Origin: Candidatus Saccharibacteria bacterium CG10_big_fil_rev_8_21_14_0_10_47_8
GTDB lineage: Bacteria > Patescibacteriota > Saccharimonadia > Saccharimonadales > UBA10212
Direction: 5' to 3'
Length of the DNA stretch: 5,407 nt
Assembly (NCBI GenBank): GCA_002793885.1
Contig: PFEG01000020.1
Coordinates: forward strand, 6,798-12,204
A model generated the notes under the pieces. It had not been told where the DNA came from. It made no database searches and saw nothing but the letters and a program-made list of their open reading frames with translations. Made by a program: the position numbers and the translations under genes. This document shows, in pieces, positions 1 to 5,407 of the stretch; positions within the stretch are counted from its first letter, which is position 1, and each line of letters starts with the position of its first letter.

Positions 1-324
1 GCTCCAAAGAGTGGAAAAGAAACACGAACGGATATCGCTGACAAAGCAATAGACATAAAGGAAGACGCGGTTGAGCAACTGGAGCGGCTTCACGATGAGC
101 TGAACTTGCTTCTAAATAACGCCAAGACCCAGACCATCGCTCTTAGCGCTCAAGCACGCGAAGAGTTTAACGAAGCTGTAGTACGCGCCAAAGACGCACA
201 AGATAAAGCGGCACATGTTCTTGGGGCGATTAAAAAAGGTGAGGCCGATGATCCCCAGCTGAACAAAGCCATCAAGCAGGCCAAGCAGGCCCAAAAAAAT
301 CTTGGCAAATATCTGAAAAGCTAA
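1..324 (+). CDS. YtxH-like domain protein, C-terminal part (5' end outside window)
   Basis: The frame is open from base 1 to the TAA at 322-324, giving 107 visible residues, so the start lies upstream of the window. The first visible residues read APKSGKETR, the hallmark that ends the short glycine-rich membrane helix of YtxH-family proteins (general-stress or gas-vesicle-protein-like, Pfam YtxH). The membrane helix itself would be just off the left edge. The rest is highly charged and Ala/Lys/Gln/Glu-rich with no Cys or Trp, as expected for a long amphipathic or coiled-coil helix. It ends in a lysine-rich tail (KQAKQAQKNLGKYLKS). Family members are small single-pass membrane proteins of unclear biochemical role, so no reaction is assigned. 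A TTG at 106 could be read as a start but lies inside the conserved continuous frame. A hairpin terminator follows 20 bases after the stop, so this gene probably ends its own transcript, separate from dnaE. Confidence 0.75.
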   Translation, partial: APKSGKETRTDIADKAIDIKEDAVEQLERLHDELNLLLNNAKTQTIALSAQAREEFNEAVVRAKDAQDKAAHVLGAIKKGEADDPQLNKAIKQAKQAQKNLGKYLKS

Positions 325-343
325 GTATATAAACGTTTGTTAA

Positions 344-377
344 AAAAGCAGCCAAAGCCCGCAGCGCGGCTGCTTTT
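344..377 (+). terminator. Rho-independent terminator between the YtxH-like gene and dnaE
   Basis: AAAAGCAGCC (344-353) pairs perfectly with GGCTGCTTTT (368-377) around a 14-base GC-rich loop. The stem carries an A tract on its left and a T tract on its right, the usual form of an intrinsic terminator that can work in both directions. The plus-strand T run is only four bases; the minus-strand one is six. It lies 20 bases after the upstream stop codon and just before the dnaE -10 box, so it insulates dnaE from read-through. Confidence 0.8.
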
Positions 378-383
378 AATCTG

Positions 384-389
384 TATAAT
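384..389 (+). promoter_or_regulatory. -10 box of the dnaE promoter; leaderless start predicted
   Basis: A perfect TATAAT ends 8 bases before the dnaE ATG (398). Initiation about 7 bases downstream of the box would fall at 396-397, leaving 0-2 bases of leader. A 17-base spacer would put the -35 at 361-366 (GCAGCG), which does not match TTGACA, so the promoter would rely on its -10 box or an activator. AGG at 393-395 is too close to the ATG to act as a Shine-Dalgarno sequence. Confidence 0.6.
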
Positions 390-397
390 AATAGGCA

Positions 398-3300
398 ATG
401 AGCGAGTTGGAAGATAATAAAGTCAAAAAACACGTCAGTACATCAGCAGCCTGGCGGCCATCCGACTATGTGCATCTCCATAATCATACACAATACAGTT
501 TGTTGGATGGTTTAACCAAAATCCCCGAACTGACTGCCTACGTAAAAAAAATGGGCATGGACGCGATGGCCGTGACAGATCACGGTACTATGAGCGCCGC
601 CATAGAATTTTATAAAGCCGCTAACGAAGCCAAGATCAAACCGATAATTGGCATGGAAGCTTATGTGGCTGCCCGGGCGCATACCGACAAGGATTCAGTT
701 CACGACCGCCAGTACTACCACTTAACCATGTTGGCTATGGATAATATTGGTTATCAGAATCTAATGCGTCTATCGACAATTGCCAACCTGGACGGATTTT
801 ACTATAAGCCTAGAATTGATCACGAACTACTGGAAAAGTACGGCCAGGGAATCATTGTCCTAAGCGGCTGCATGAGCGGCGAGGTTAGCGACGCGCTGCG
901 CCAGGGCCAATATCAGCAGGCCAAAGAAGTAGCTGTGTGGTATAAGAGAATATTTGGCGATAGATATTACATCGAGCTTCTGGATAGCGGCCATCCGCAG
1001 CATCCGATGGTTTGGTCGGAACAAACCCTGGTAAACGAGCAGCTGTTAAAAATTGCTAGCGAGTTAGAAATCCCGGCTGTAGTGACTTGTGATGCTCACT
1101 ACTTGAAGCATGAAGACCAAGAAGCCCATGAAATATTACTGTGCGTCCAAACAGGTGCCTTTTTGGCTGACGAGCAGCGAATGAGCCTAAAAGATTTTGA
1201 GTTGCATGTTGCTGATCCTCGCGAAGTTATCAAGCGTTGGGGCAAGGATCACCCTGAGCTTATAACCAACTCTAAAAAAATAGCCGACAGTTGTAGTCTA
1301 AATATTGAACTTGGCAAAATCCTGATTCCCCAGTTTCCGGTTCCAGTTGGCGAAACCGAAAAGACTATCCTCCAAAAACAAGTCTGGAGAGGCCTAGCTT
1401 GGCGATACGGGGATAAAGGTAGGCAACGGGCCTATAAGTTATCAGTTCCTGAAGCTAAAAAATGTCTCTCAAAAGACGTAATAGCGAGGGCCGAATATGA
1501 GCTTGATTCCATCAATAGGATGGGCTTTAATGGCTATTTTTTGATTGTCGCGGATTTTATCAATTGGGGCAAAGACCATGGTATTGTATTTGGGCCGGGT
1601 CGGGGTAGTGCGGCCGGTTCCATCGTGGCCTATGCTACTCGCATTACTGAACTTGATCCACTGGCCTATGATCTACTCTTTGAACGGTTTTTAAATCCGG
1701 ATCGTATTAGTATGCCGGATATTGATATTGATATTCAGGATTCGCGGCGTGATGAGGTAATCAACTACTGTGTGGATAAATACGGCACCGATCGGGTGGC
1801 TAATATCGTAACATTTGGCAGAATGGCGGCTCGCAATTCGGTGCGCGATGTCGCGAGGGTCTTACAGGTACCATATTCCGAAGCCGATCGGCTAGCAAAG
1901 ATGATTCCGCCGCCGGTCCAGGGCCGGCATACCCCACTGGCTACTCACTTAAAAGAAGTGGCCGAGCTCAAGGCCGAGAATTCTACCAATCCGCAGTCAG
2001 CCCGAGTGTTCGAACTGGCCACAAGACTGGAGGGTACAATCCGTAGCCACGGCGTCCATGCCGCCGGTGTAGTAATAGCACCCGGTGATATCGTAAAGTT
2101 CGTGCCGCTGGAAATGGCCCAAAAGGGCGTGGTAACTACTCAGTACTCCATGGGTCCCATCGAAGATCTCGGACTTCTTAAAATAGATTTTCTGGGTTTA
2201 TCCAACCTTACCACCATCAAAAACGCCTTGCGAATCATAAAAAAAGTCTATGAAAAAGATATTGATATCGATCAGGTTCCTCTTGATGATCTTCAGACTT
2301 TTGAGCTACTAAGGCGTGGTGAAACAACTGGGGTCTTCCAGCTGGAATCGGCCGGCATGCGGCGGTACTTAAAGCAGCTGAAACCTAACCAATTCGACGA
2401 TATTATCGCTATGGTCTCCCTGTACCGTCCTGGACCAATAGCTGAAATACCCCAGTTTATTCTCGGTAAAAATCAACCCCAGCGTATCACCTACCCACAC
2501 CCATCACTGGAGCCGATTTTAAAAAACACCTATGGTGTGATGGTCTATCAAGAGCAGATTATCGGTATGCTGCAAATGATCGCCGGGTATAGTCCGGGCC
2601 AAGCCGATTTGGTGCGCAAAGCCATCGGTAAAAAGAAGCGCGATATTATGAACGCCGAAAAGCCACGGTTTGTCGAGGGCTGCCTCAAACAAGGCCTTAC
2701 CAAAGGTGAGGCCCAAAAGCTGTGGACTCTCATTCAACCGTTTGCTGACTACTCATTTAATAAAAGTCATGCGGCCTGCTACGCCATGATTGCCTACCAA
2801 ACTGCTTACCTGAAGGCTCACTATCCGGAGGCTTTCATGGCGGCCGTGATGACCAGTGACTATGATAATACTGACCGCCTGGCTATAGAAATTAAGGAGT
2901 GTAAGCAGCTTGGTATAGAAGTGCTGGCACCAGATGTTAATGAGTCGTTCCATGAATTTGCCATAGTTGCCGGCCAAAAACAGATCAGGTTCGGCTTAGA
3001 CGCCATAAAAAACGTCGGTCATGGTGCCGCTGAAGAAATATTAAGGGCCAGAGAGGCCTGTGGCGGCCAGTTTAATAAAATCGAAGATTTTTGCAAGTCA
3101 GTCAGCCCCCAGATAGTTAACCGTAAGTCCATGGAAAGCCTAATCAAAGCCGGAGCACTCGATCGCTTTGGTGAGCGTAGTTTGCTATTACATAATATCG
3201 AAAACATTCTAGCCCTATCGGGCCGGCTGCAAAAAGATGAAGCCAGCGGCCAGGTTGGGCTTTTTGGTACTGCTAGCGATAACCCTAACGAAGCAATCTT

Positions 3301-4033
3301 AAAACTCTCCTGGAGTAATACAAATCCAGTGTATTCGGCAGCCGAACAACTAGCTTGGGAACGCGAACTGCTGGGTTTGTACCTTAGCAGCCATCCACTG
3401 GAAGCGTATGCGGCGGTATTAGCTCCCCAGACGATGCCCCTAGATTCAGTAATCGCCAGTATGGCGGGTGAGGAGATAACAGTTGGCGGCTCAATTACAG
3501 AAATGCGTGAAGTAATAACTAAAAAAGGCGCCAAAATGGCCTTTGCCAAACTCACAGACATGAGCGGAGAGATAGAATTGATTGTATTTCCTAAACTTTA
3601 TGCGCTAGACCCAACTGTTTGGCAACGCGACCAAATTATAATAAGCCGGGGCAAGCTTGGCGGCGGCAGAGGTAGTAGTGCCGGCGATGAGCTAAAGCTA
3701 CTGGTTGACGAGGCTAAATTAGTTAACTCTAATGATTCTGCCAGCCACGCTCTTAAAAAACCGACTCCAACTGCCGCCTCGGTTTCAGCCGATAAAAAAA
3801 CTACTGCTCGCAAGCGCTTATACATCCGCCTGGAGGACAGTTCAGACAAACCGCTACTACTGGCGCTCAAAGAAAAACTGGATATACACCAGGGCGACAC
3901 GGAAGTCGTTCTGGTTACTGGTGTTGAGACCGGGAAACAAGCCATAAAATTACCCCAGACAATCGATATAAACGAGAAAAGTCTGCGTGATCTGGCGTCG
4001 GTTTTTGGCGCCACAAACGTGGTTGTACGTTAA
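398..4033 (+). CDS. dnaE: DNA polymerase III subunit alpha (DnaE, PHP-containing C-family polymerase)
   Basis: This is the replicative polymerase subunit that extends DNA from primers, held on DNA by the beta clamp. At 1,211 residues it is full length for the family (E. coli about 1,160). The PHP domain covers about 24-290 and keeps every expected metal ligand: H28, H30, D37, H62, E87, H108, C158, D232 and H234. The palm contains GPGRGSAAGS (399-408) and PDIDIDI (440-446); D441, D443 and, in the IDFLG motif, D597 correspond to the E. coli catalytic aspartates D401, D403 and D555. Conserved blocks FQLE (647-650), LYRPGP (675-680), YQEQ (717-720) and FNKSHAACYA (787-796) follow. Next come a helix-hairpin-helix around 865-885, a clamp-binding pentapeptide QVGLF (952-956), an OB fold around 1026-1106, a Ser/Thr/Lys-rich linker (about 1110-1137) and the usual small C-terminal domain. 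The ATG at 398 is chosen because PHP begins at residue 24 and the next Met (M52) is inside it. About 22 polar residues precede PHP. No intein or frameshift is seen. Confidence 0.97.
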   Translation: MSELEDNKVKKHVSTSAAWRPSDYVHLHNHTQYSLLDGLTKIPELTAYVKKMGMDAMAVTDHGTMSAAIEFYKAANEAKIKPIIGMEAYVAARAHTDKDSVHDRQYYHLTMLAMDNIGYQNLMRLSTIANLDGFYYKPRIDHELLEKYGQGIIVLSGCMSGEVSDALRQGQYQQAKEVAVWYKRIFGDRYYIELLDSGHPQHPMVWSEQTLVNEQLLKIASELEIPAVVTCDAHYLKHEDQEAHEILLCVQTGAFLADEQRMSLKDFELHVADPREVIKRWGKDHPELITNSKKIADSCSLNIELGKILIPQFPVPVGETEKTILQKQVWRGLAWRYGDKGRQRAYKLSVPEAKKCLSKDVIARAEYELDSINRMGFNGYFLIVADFINWGKDHGIVFGPGRGSAAGSIVAYATRITELDPLAYDLLFERFLNPDRISMPDIDIDIQDSRRDEVINYCVDKYGTDRVANIVTFGRMAARNSVRDVARVLQVPYSEADRLAKMIPPPVQGRHTPLATHLKEVAELKAENSTNPQSARVFELATRLEGTIRSHGVHAAGVVIAPGDIVKFVPLEMAQKGVVTTQYSMGPIEDLGLLKIDFLGLSNLTTIKNALRIIKKVYEKDIDIDQVPLDDLQTFELLRRGETTGVFQLESAGMRRYLKQLKPNQFDDIIAMVSLYRPGPIAEIPQFILGKNQPQRITYPHPSLEPILKNTYGVMVYQEQIIGMLQMIAGYSPGQADLVRKAIGKKKRDIMNAEKPRFVEGCLKQGLTKGEAQKLWTLIQPFADYSFNKSHAACYAMIAYQTAYLKAHYPEAFMAAVMTSDYDNTDRLAIEIKECKQLGIEVLAPDVNESFHEFAIVAGQKQIRFGLDAIKNVGHGAAEEILRAREACGGQFNKIEDFCKSVSPQIVNRKSMESLIKAGALDRFGERSLLLHNIENILALSGRLQKDEASGQVGLFGTASDNPNEAILKLSWSNTNPVYSAAEQLAWERELLGLYLSSHPLEAYAAVLAPQTMPLDSVIASMAGEEITVGGSITEMREVITKKGAKMAFAKLTDMSGEIELIVFPKLYALDPTVWQRDQIIISRGKLGGGRGSSAGDELKLLVDEAKLVNSNDSASHALKKPTPTAASVSADKKTTARKRLYIRLEDSSDKPLLLALKEKLDIHQGDTEVVLVTGVETGKQAIKLPQTIDINEKSLRDLASVFGATNVVVR

Positions 4034-4041
4034 CTTCCAAA

Positions 4042-4053
4042 ACACACTTCGCA
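4042..4053. repeat. Left arm of the 12-bp perfect inverted repeat
   Basis: ACACACTTCGCA begins 9 bases after the dnaE stop codon. Its exact reverse complement is at 4193-4204. A perfect 12-mer match at this spacing is unlikely by chance in a gap of only 174 bases. Confidence 0.9.
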
Positions 4054-4192
4054 CTTAAATGCAGCTTAAAGAGCGCCAGTGTAGCGCGGACTGAACTGTA
4101 TAAAAGATACTGTGGGGAAGCACCGGAGCTCTGGTAACGCCGTGATGCGCCAAGAGCCACTGGTGCGGCCAGATTGGCTGGCAGAGTGACGA

Positions 4193-4204
4193 TGCGAAGT
4201 GTGT
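4193..4204. repeat. Right arm of the 12-bp perfect inverted repeat
   Basis: TGCGAAGTGTGT lies 3 bases beyond the minus-strand stop codon (4208-4210) of the CAP-domain gene and pairs with 4042-4053. No target-site duplication is evident outside the two arms (CCAAA on the left, AAGCT on the right), which argues against a simple transposon end. Confidence 0.9.
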
Positions 4205-4207
4205 AAG

Positions 4208-5302
4208 CTATTGTATCAGGCCGGCAGTCTGAGTCAGTAGGTAAGCGCAAGCCGCGATTGTAATCAGCCCAATATCAACCAGCGGATGCCTGATAGCGAA
4301 CGTTTCACTTTTAGTGAATGCCCGTCGAGCCGCTAAGGCATGTTTGCTGACCCAAAGGCCAAGAGCCGCAACGGCAATAAAACTGACTATGCCGGTTGCC
4401 AGGCTGGCTGCTGGAAGGTGAGCGAAGGCAACTTGAGCCCGAGATGTACGTAGTGACAAGGTTATCCCTGACGTAGGTGTTTCGGTGGTTGCCGGCCGCG
4501 CTTTTGACTTGGGCTTAGGAGTTGCCGTTTTAGTATCTGTTGGCTTGGCTGTCTCGGGAGTTGGTTGGGTCGGGGACGGGCTCACGGCTGGTACTGGTGC
4601 CGGGCTAGGCTGCGGGGCCGGTGGTTTGCTGGCCGGAGCTGGTGGCGGTGTGCTGGTTGCTACCGCCGGTGGAGCTGCTGGTGCTCCTGCCGGCTTTCCG
4701 TAAAATGCCACCACAATCGTCATCGGGCCGCCGCCTGCGGAAGTGTAATTTTCATTATTGGCAAAGCCAAACCCGACATTTAAAAACGCTGGGTCCAGTA
4801 AATTTTCGCGGTGCGGCGGGCTGGCCATCCAGCCTGCCACTGTTGATTGTTCGTCGCTAAAGCCGGCCGCTAAGTTCTCACCTAACTTTTGATAGGCATA
4901 TCCTTGAGCATCCACAAATACCCACGGTGGATTTCCTTCCGGGGTATTGTGGCTCCAATAATTTCGGGAGGCCATATCATTGGCTTTAGCTTGGGCTGCT
5001 CCGTTAAGCTGGCTGCTTAGCGATAGCGCACCGACACCGTTGCTAGTTCTCTGGGCATTACTATCGTTTAAAAGGCCGCTGACACTCATGCTGGTGGAGT
5101 AGGCCAATACCTTGCTTCCGGGATGACGCATTGCAGCCTGTAAGGCGCCGGTCTGGCCGCCCAAACTTAAGAAAAGACCGGCTATTAGTAAGACTGGCAG
5201 GTATGGCCAATGAACTCTTTCAAAAGCTCTTGAGCTTACGCCTTTGGGTATATGTTTGTGGTGTCCAGCAGAACGGACCGAGTTTTTTATTTTTGCGCTC
5301 AT
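4208..5302 (-). CDS. CAP/SCP (YkwD-like) domain membrane protein with Pro/Ala-rich linker and two C-terminal membrane helices
   Basis: The product has 364 residues. A basic N-terminus (about 1-30, many His/Lys/Arg) precedes a hydrophobic segment (about 33-50), a signal anchor that sends the chain outward. The CAP domain (about 72-202) shows the bacterial YkwD-type signatures: NYWSHNTPEG with H118, GENLAAG with E142, GWMASPPHRENLLDP with W158 and H164, then a VGFGF strand. H118, E142 and H164 fit the usual CAP pocket residues. A linker rich in Pro, Ala, Thr and Lys (about 203-278) follows, then a helix at about 299-318, a basic loop (KHALAARRAFTKSETFAIRH) and a last helix at about 339-360. The positive-inside rule predicts an outside CAP domain, an inside loop and the C-terminus outside. 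Biochemical roles of bacterial CAP proteins are mostly unknown, so no reaction is assigned. It is convergent with dnaE. The ATG at 5302 is preceded by a promoter leaving a roughly 6-base leader and no Shine-Dalgarno. Confidence 0.88.
   Translation of the reverse strand: MSAKIKNSVRSAGHHKHIPKGVSSRAFERVHWPYLPVLLIAGLFLSLGGQTGALQAAMRHPGSKVLAYSTSMSVSGLLNDSNAQRTSNGVGALSLSSQLNGAAQAKANDMASRNYWSHNTPEGNPPWVFVDAQGYAYQKLGENLAAGFSDEQSTVAGWMASPPHRENLLDPAFLNVGFGFANNENYTSAGGGPMTIVVAFYGKPAGAPAAPPAVATSTPPPAPASKPPAPQPSPAPVPAVSPSPTQPTPETAKPTDTKTATPKPKSKARPATTETPTSGITLSLRTSRAQVAFAHLPAASLATGIVSFIAVAALGLWVSKHALAARRAFTKSETFAIRHPLVDIGLITIAACAYLLTQTAGLIQ
4210..4237 (-). promoter_or_regulatory. Possible minus-strand promoter for the convergent-gap RNA
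   Basis: Read on the minus strand, CTGACT (4237-4232) and TACAAT (4215-4210) are separated by 16 bases. They match the -35 and -10 consensus at 4 of 6 and 5 of 6 positions. Initiation about 7 bases after the -10 would fall at 4203-4204, the outer end of the right inverted-repeat arm. It overlaps the last codons of the CAP-domain gene, so the match may be accidental. Confidence 0.3.
4466..4696 (-). other. Pro/Ala-rich low-complexity linker within the CAP-domain protein
   Basis: Residues about 203-278 are dominated by Pro, Ala, Ser and Thr, first as PPAPASKPPAPQPSPAP-like runs and then as a Thr/Lys/Pro section. Such tracts are typical wall- or periplasm-spanning spacers. The GC-rich repetitive codons also create spurious open frames on the plus strand in this interval. 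Confidence 0.8.
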
Positions 5303-5314
5303 TTTACTGTAGAC

Positions 5315-5343
5315 ATTATCATATTATTTAACGCGTTTGTCTA
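5315..5343 (-). promoter_or_regulatory. Sigma70-type promoter of the CAP-domain gene
   Basis: On the minus strand, TAGACA (5343-5338) and GATAAT (5320-5315) are separated by exactly 17 bases. Each matches consensus at 5 of 6 positions. Initiation about 7 bases downstream would be near 5308, leaving roughly 6 bases (AGTAAA-like) before the ATG at 5302. No Shine-Dalgarno sequence fits in that leader. Confidence 0.65.
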
Positions 5344-5360
5344 GCCTTACCCTCGTAACT

Positions 5361-5384
5361 GCTCACTACCCCAACAGTGCGAGT
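5361..5384. repeat. Small imperfect hairpin upstream of the CAP-gene promoter
   Basis: CACT (5364-5367) pairs with AGTG (5376-5379) around an 8-base loop. The flanking GCT and AGT can extend the stem across a 2-base bulge. It lies about 20 bases upstream of the CAP-gene -35 box. No T run adjoins it, so it is not an obvious terminator, and it may be chance or part of an upstream element. Confidence 0.25.
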
Positions 5385-5394
5385 GATCTGAAGT

Positions 5395-5407
5395 AACCCG
5401 CAGGGTT
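5395..5407. repeat. Inverted repeat cut by the window edge
   Basis: AACCC (5395-5399) and GGGTT (5403-5407) form a 5-bp stem around GCA at the right edge. It may belong to a terminator or structured RNA continuing outside the window. Nothing more can be said from this sequence. Confidence 0.3.

Larger units (their letters stand above)
4042..4204. ncRNA. Putative structured RNA closed by a perfect 12-bp inverted repeat, family unknown
   Basis: Between the convergent stop codons, ACACACTTCGCA (4042-4053) is exactly complementary to TGCGAAGTGTGT (4193-4204). The enclosed sequence folds into compatible helices. GCGCCAGTG (4073-4081) pairs with CACTGGTGC (4158-4166), 9 bp with one G-U. 4095-4101 pairs with 4107-4113, 6 of 7 bp around an AAAAG loop. 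GCTCTGG (4128-4134) pairs with 4150-4157 with one bulged A, topped by CGC/GCG (4138-4140 with 4147-4149). GCCAG (4168-4172) pairs with CTGGC (4178-4182). The G-U pair would be an A-C mismatch on the other strand, favouring plus. A TACAAT box just upstream on minus and TTTT after the minus-strand 3' arm favour minus. I see no match to tmRNA, RNase P, SRP, 6S or riboswitch signatures that I know. It could be a free ncRNA, a structured shared 3' UTR, or less likely a MITE. Folding was done by eye. Confidence 0.5.

Noticed and set aside
1718..1735. Triple GATATT tandem repeat
   Set aside because: It encodes the catalytic DIDIDI aspartate motif of DnaE, so coding constraint explains it.
3019..3561. 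180-codon open frame on the minus strand inside dnaE
   Set aside because: It is antisense to strongly conserved dnaE sequence, has no recognisable motif, and its Ser/Leu/Pro-rich composition is typical of a shadow frame.
3598..4014. 138-codon minus-strand frame opposite the dnaE 3' end
   Set aside because: It has a low-complexity Ser/Pro-rich product and lies fully within the dnaE C-terminal domain on the other strand. No start signal or family resemblance is seen.
4042..4204. Known RNAs: SRP RNA (GGAAGCA at 4116-4122), cobalamin riboswitch (GCCACTG at 4156-4162), tmRNA, RNase P RNA, 6S RNA
   Set aside because: The SRP-like string lacks the opposing strand and GGAA loop of domain IV. The cobalamin-like pieces are in the wrong order, without the B12-box context. 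No signature sequences of the others were found by eye.
4042..4204. Miniature transposable element (MITE) with 12-bp terminal inverted repeats
   Set aside because: No clear target-site duplication flanks the arms, there is no second copy in the window, and the interior has nested RNA-like helices. It is kept only as an alternative that a genome-wide copy count could revive.
3915..4250. 111-codon minus-strand frame spanning the convergent gap
   Set aside because: It overlaps both dnaE and the end of the CAP gene in another frame and runs through the structured element. No motif supports it as a protein.
4485..4860. Plus-strand frames (4485-4703, 4565-4783, 4621-4860) opposite the CAP gene
   Set aside because: The Gly/Ala/Val- or Trp/Arg/Cys-rich products are the complement of Pro/Ala codons of the linker and lie antisense to a clear gene.
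5341..5407. tRNA fragment near the right edge (GTTGGGGTAG-like D-loop on the minus strand)
   Set aside because: No 5-bp anticodon stem with a 7-base loop, T arm or acceptor stem can be assembled around it on either strand.

Overview
The window carries three protein genes in a typical bacterial layout with short intergenic gaps. Genes use the standard code: the 1,211-codon dnaE frame has no in-frame TGA. No Shine-Dalgarno sequence is visible before either complete gene. The combination of a YtxH-type protein, the style of the DnaE protein and a CAP-domain membrane protein is reminiscent of Patescibacteria/CPR, perhaps Saccharibacteria. That placement is inference from general resemblance, not proof.

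Layout, left to right. Positions 1-324 hold the 3' end of a plus-strand gene for a YtxH-like envelope or stress protein. A hairpin terminator follows (344-377). A consensus -10 box (384-389) lies immediately before dnaE, so the dnaE mRNA should be leaderless or nearly so. dnaE (398-4033, +) encodes a full-length replicative DNA polymerase III alpha subunit with an intact PHP domain. Facing it is a minus-strand gene (4208-5302) for a CAP/SCP-domain protein. It has an N-terminal membrane anchor, an extracytoplasmic CAP domain, a Pro/Ala-rich linker and two C-terminal membrane helices. Its sigma70-type promoter (5315-5343) again leaves only about 6 nt of leader. Positions 5303-5407 hold that promoter and two weak hairpins, with no gene seen.

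The most unexpected item is the 174-bp gap between the two convergent stop codons. It is almost filled by a 163-bp element (4042-4204) closed by a perfect 12-bp inverted repeat. Inside it are several nested helices, including a 9-bp long-range helix and three local hairpins. It is best explained as a structured RNA (a free ncRNA or a structured 3' UTR) that I cannot assign to a known family. Strand evidence conflicts: the G-U wobbles favour plus, while a -10-like box and a short T run favour minus.

The genes do not form one pathway. dnaE is housekeeping replication, and the flanking genes are envelope-associated.
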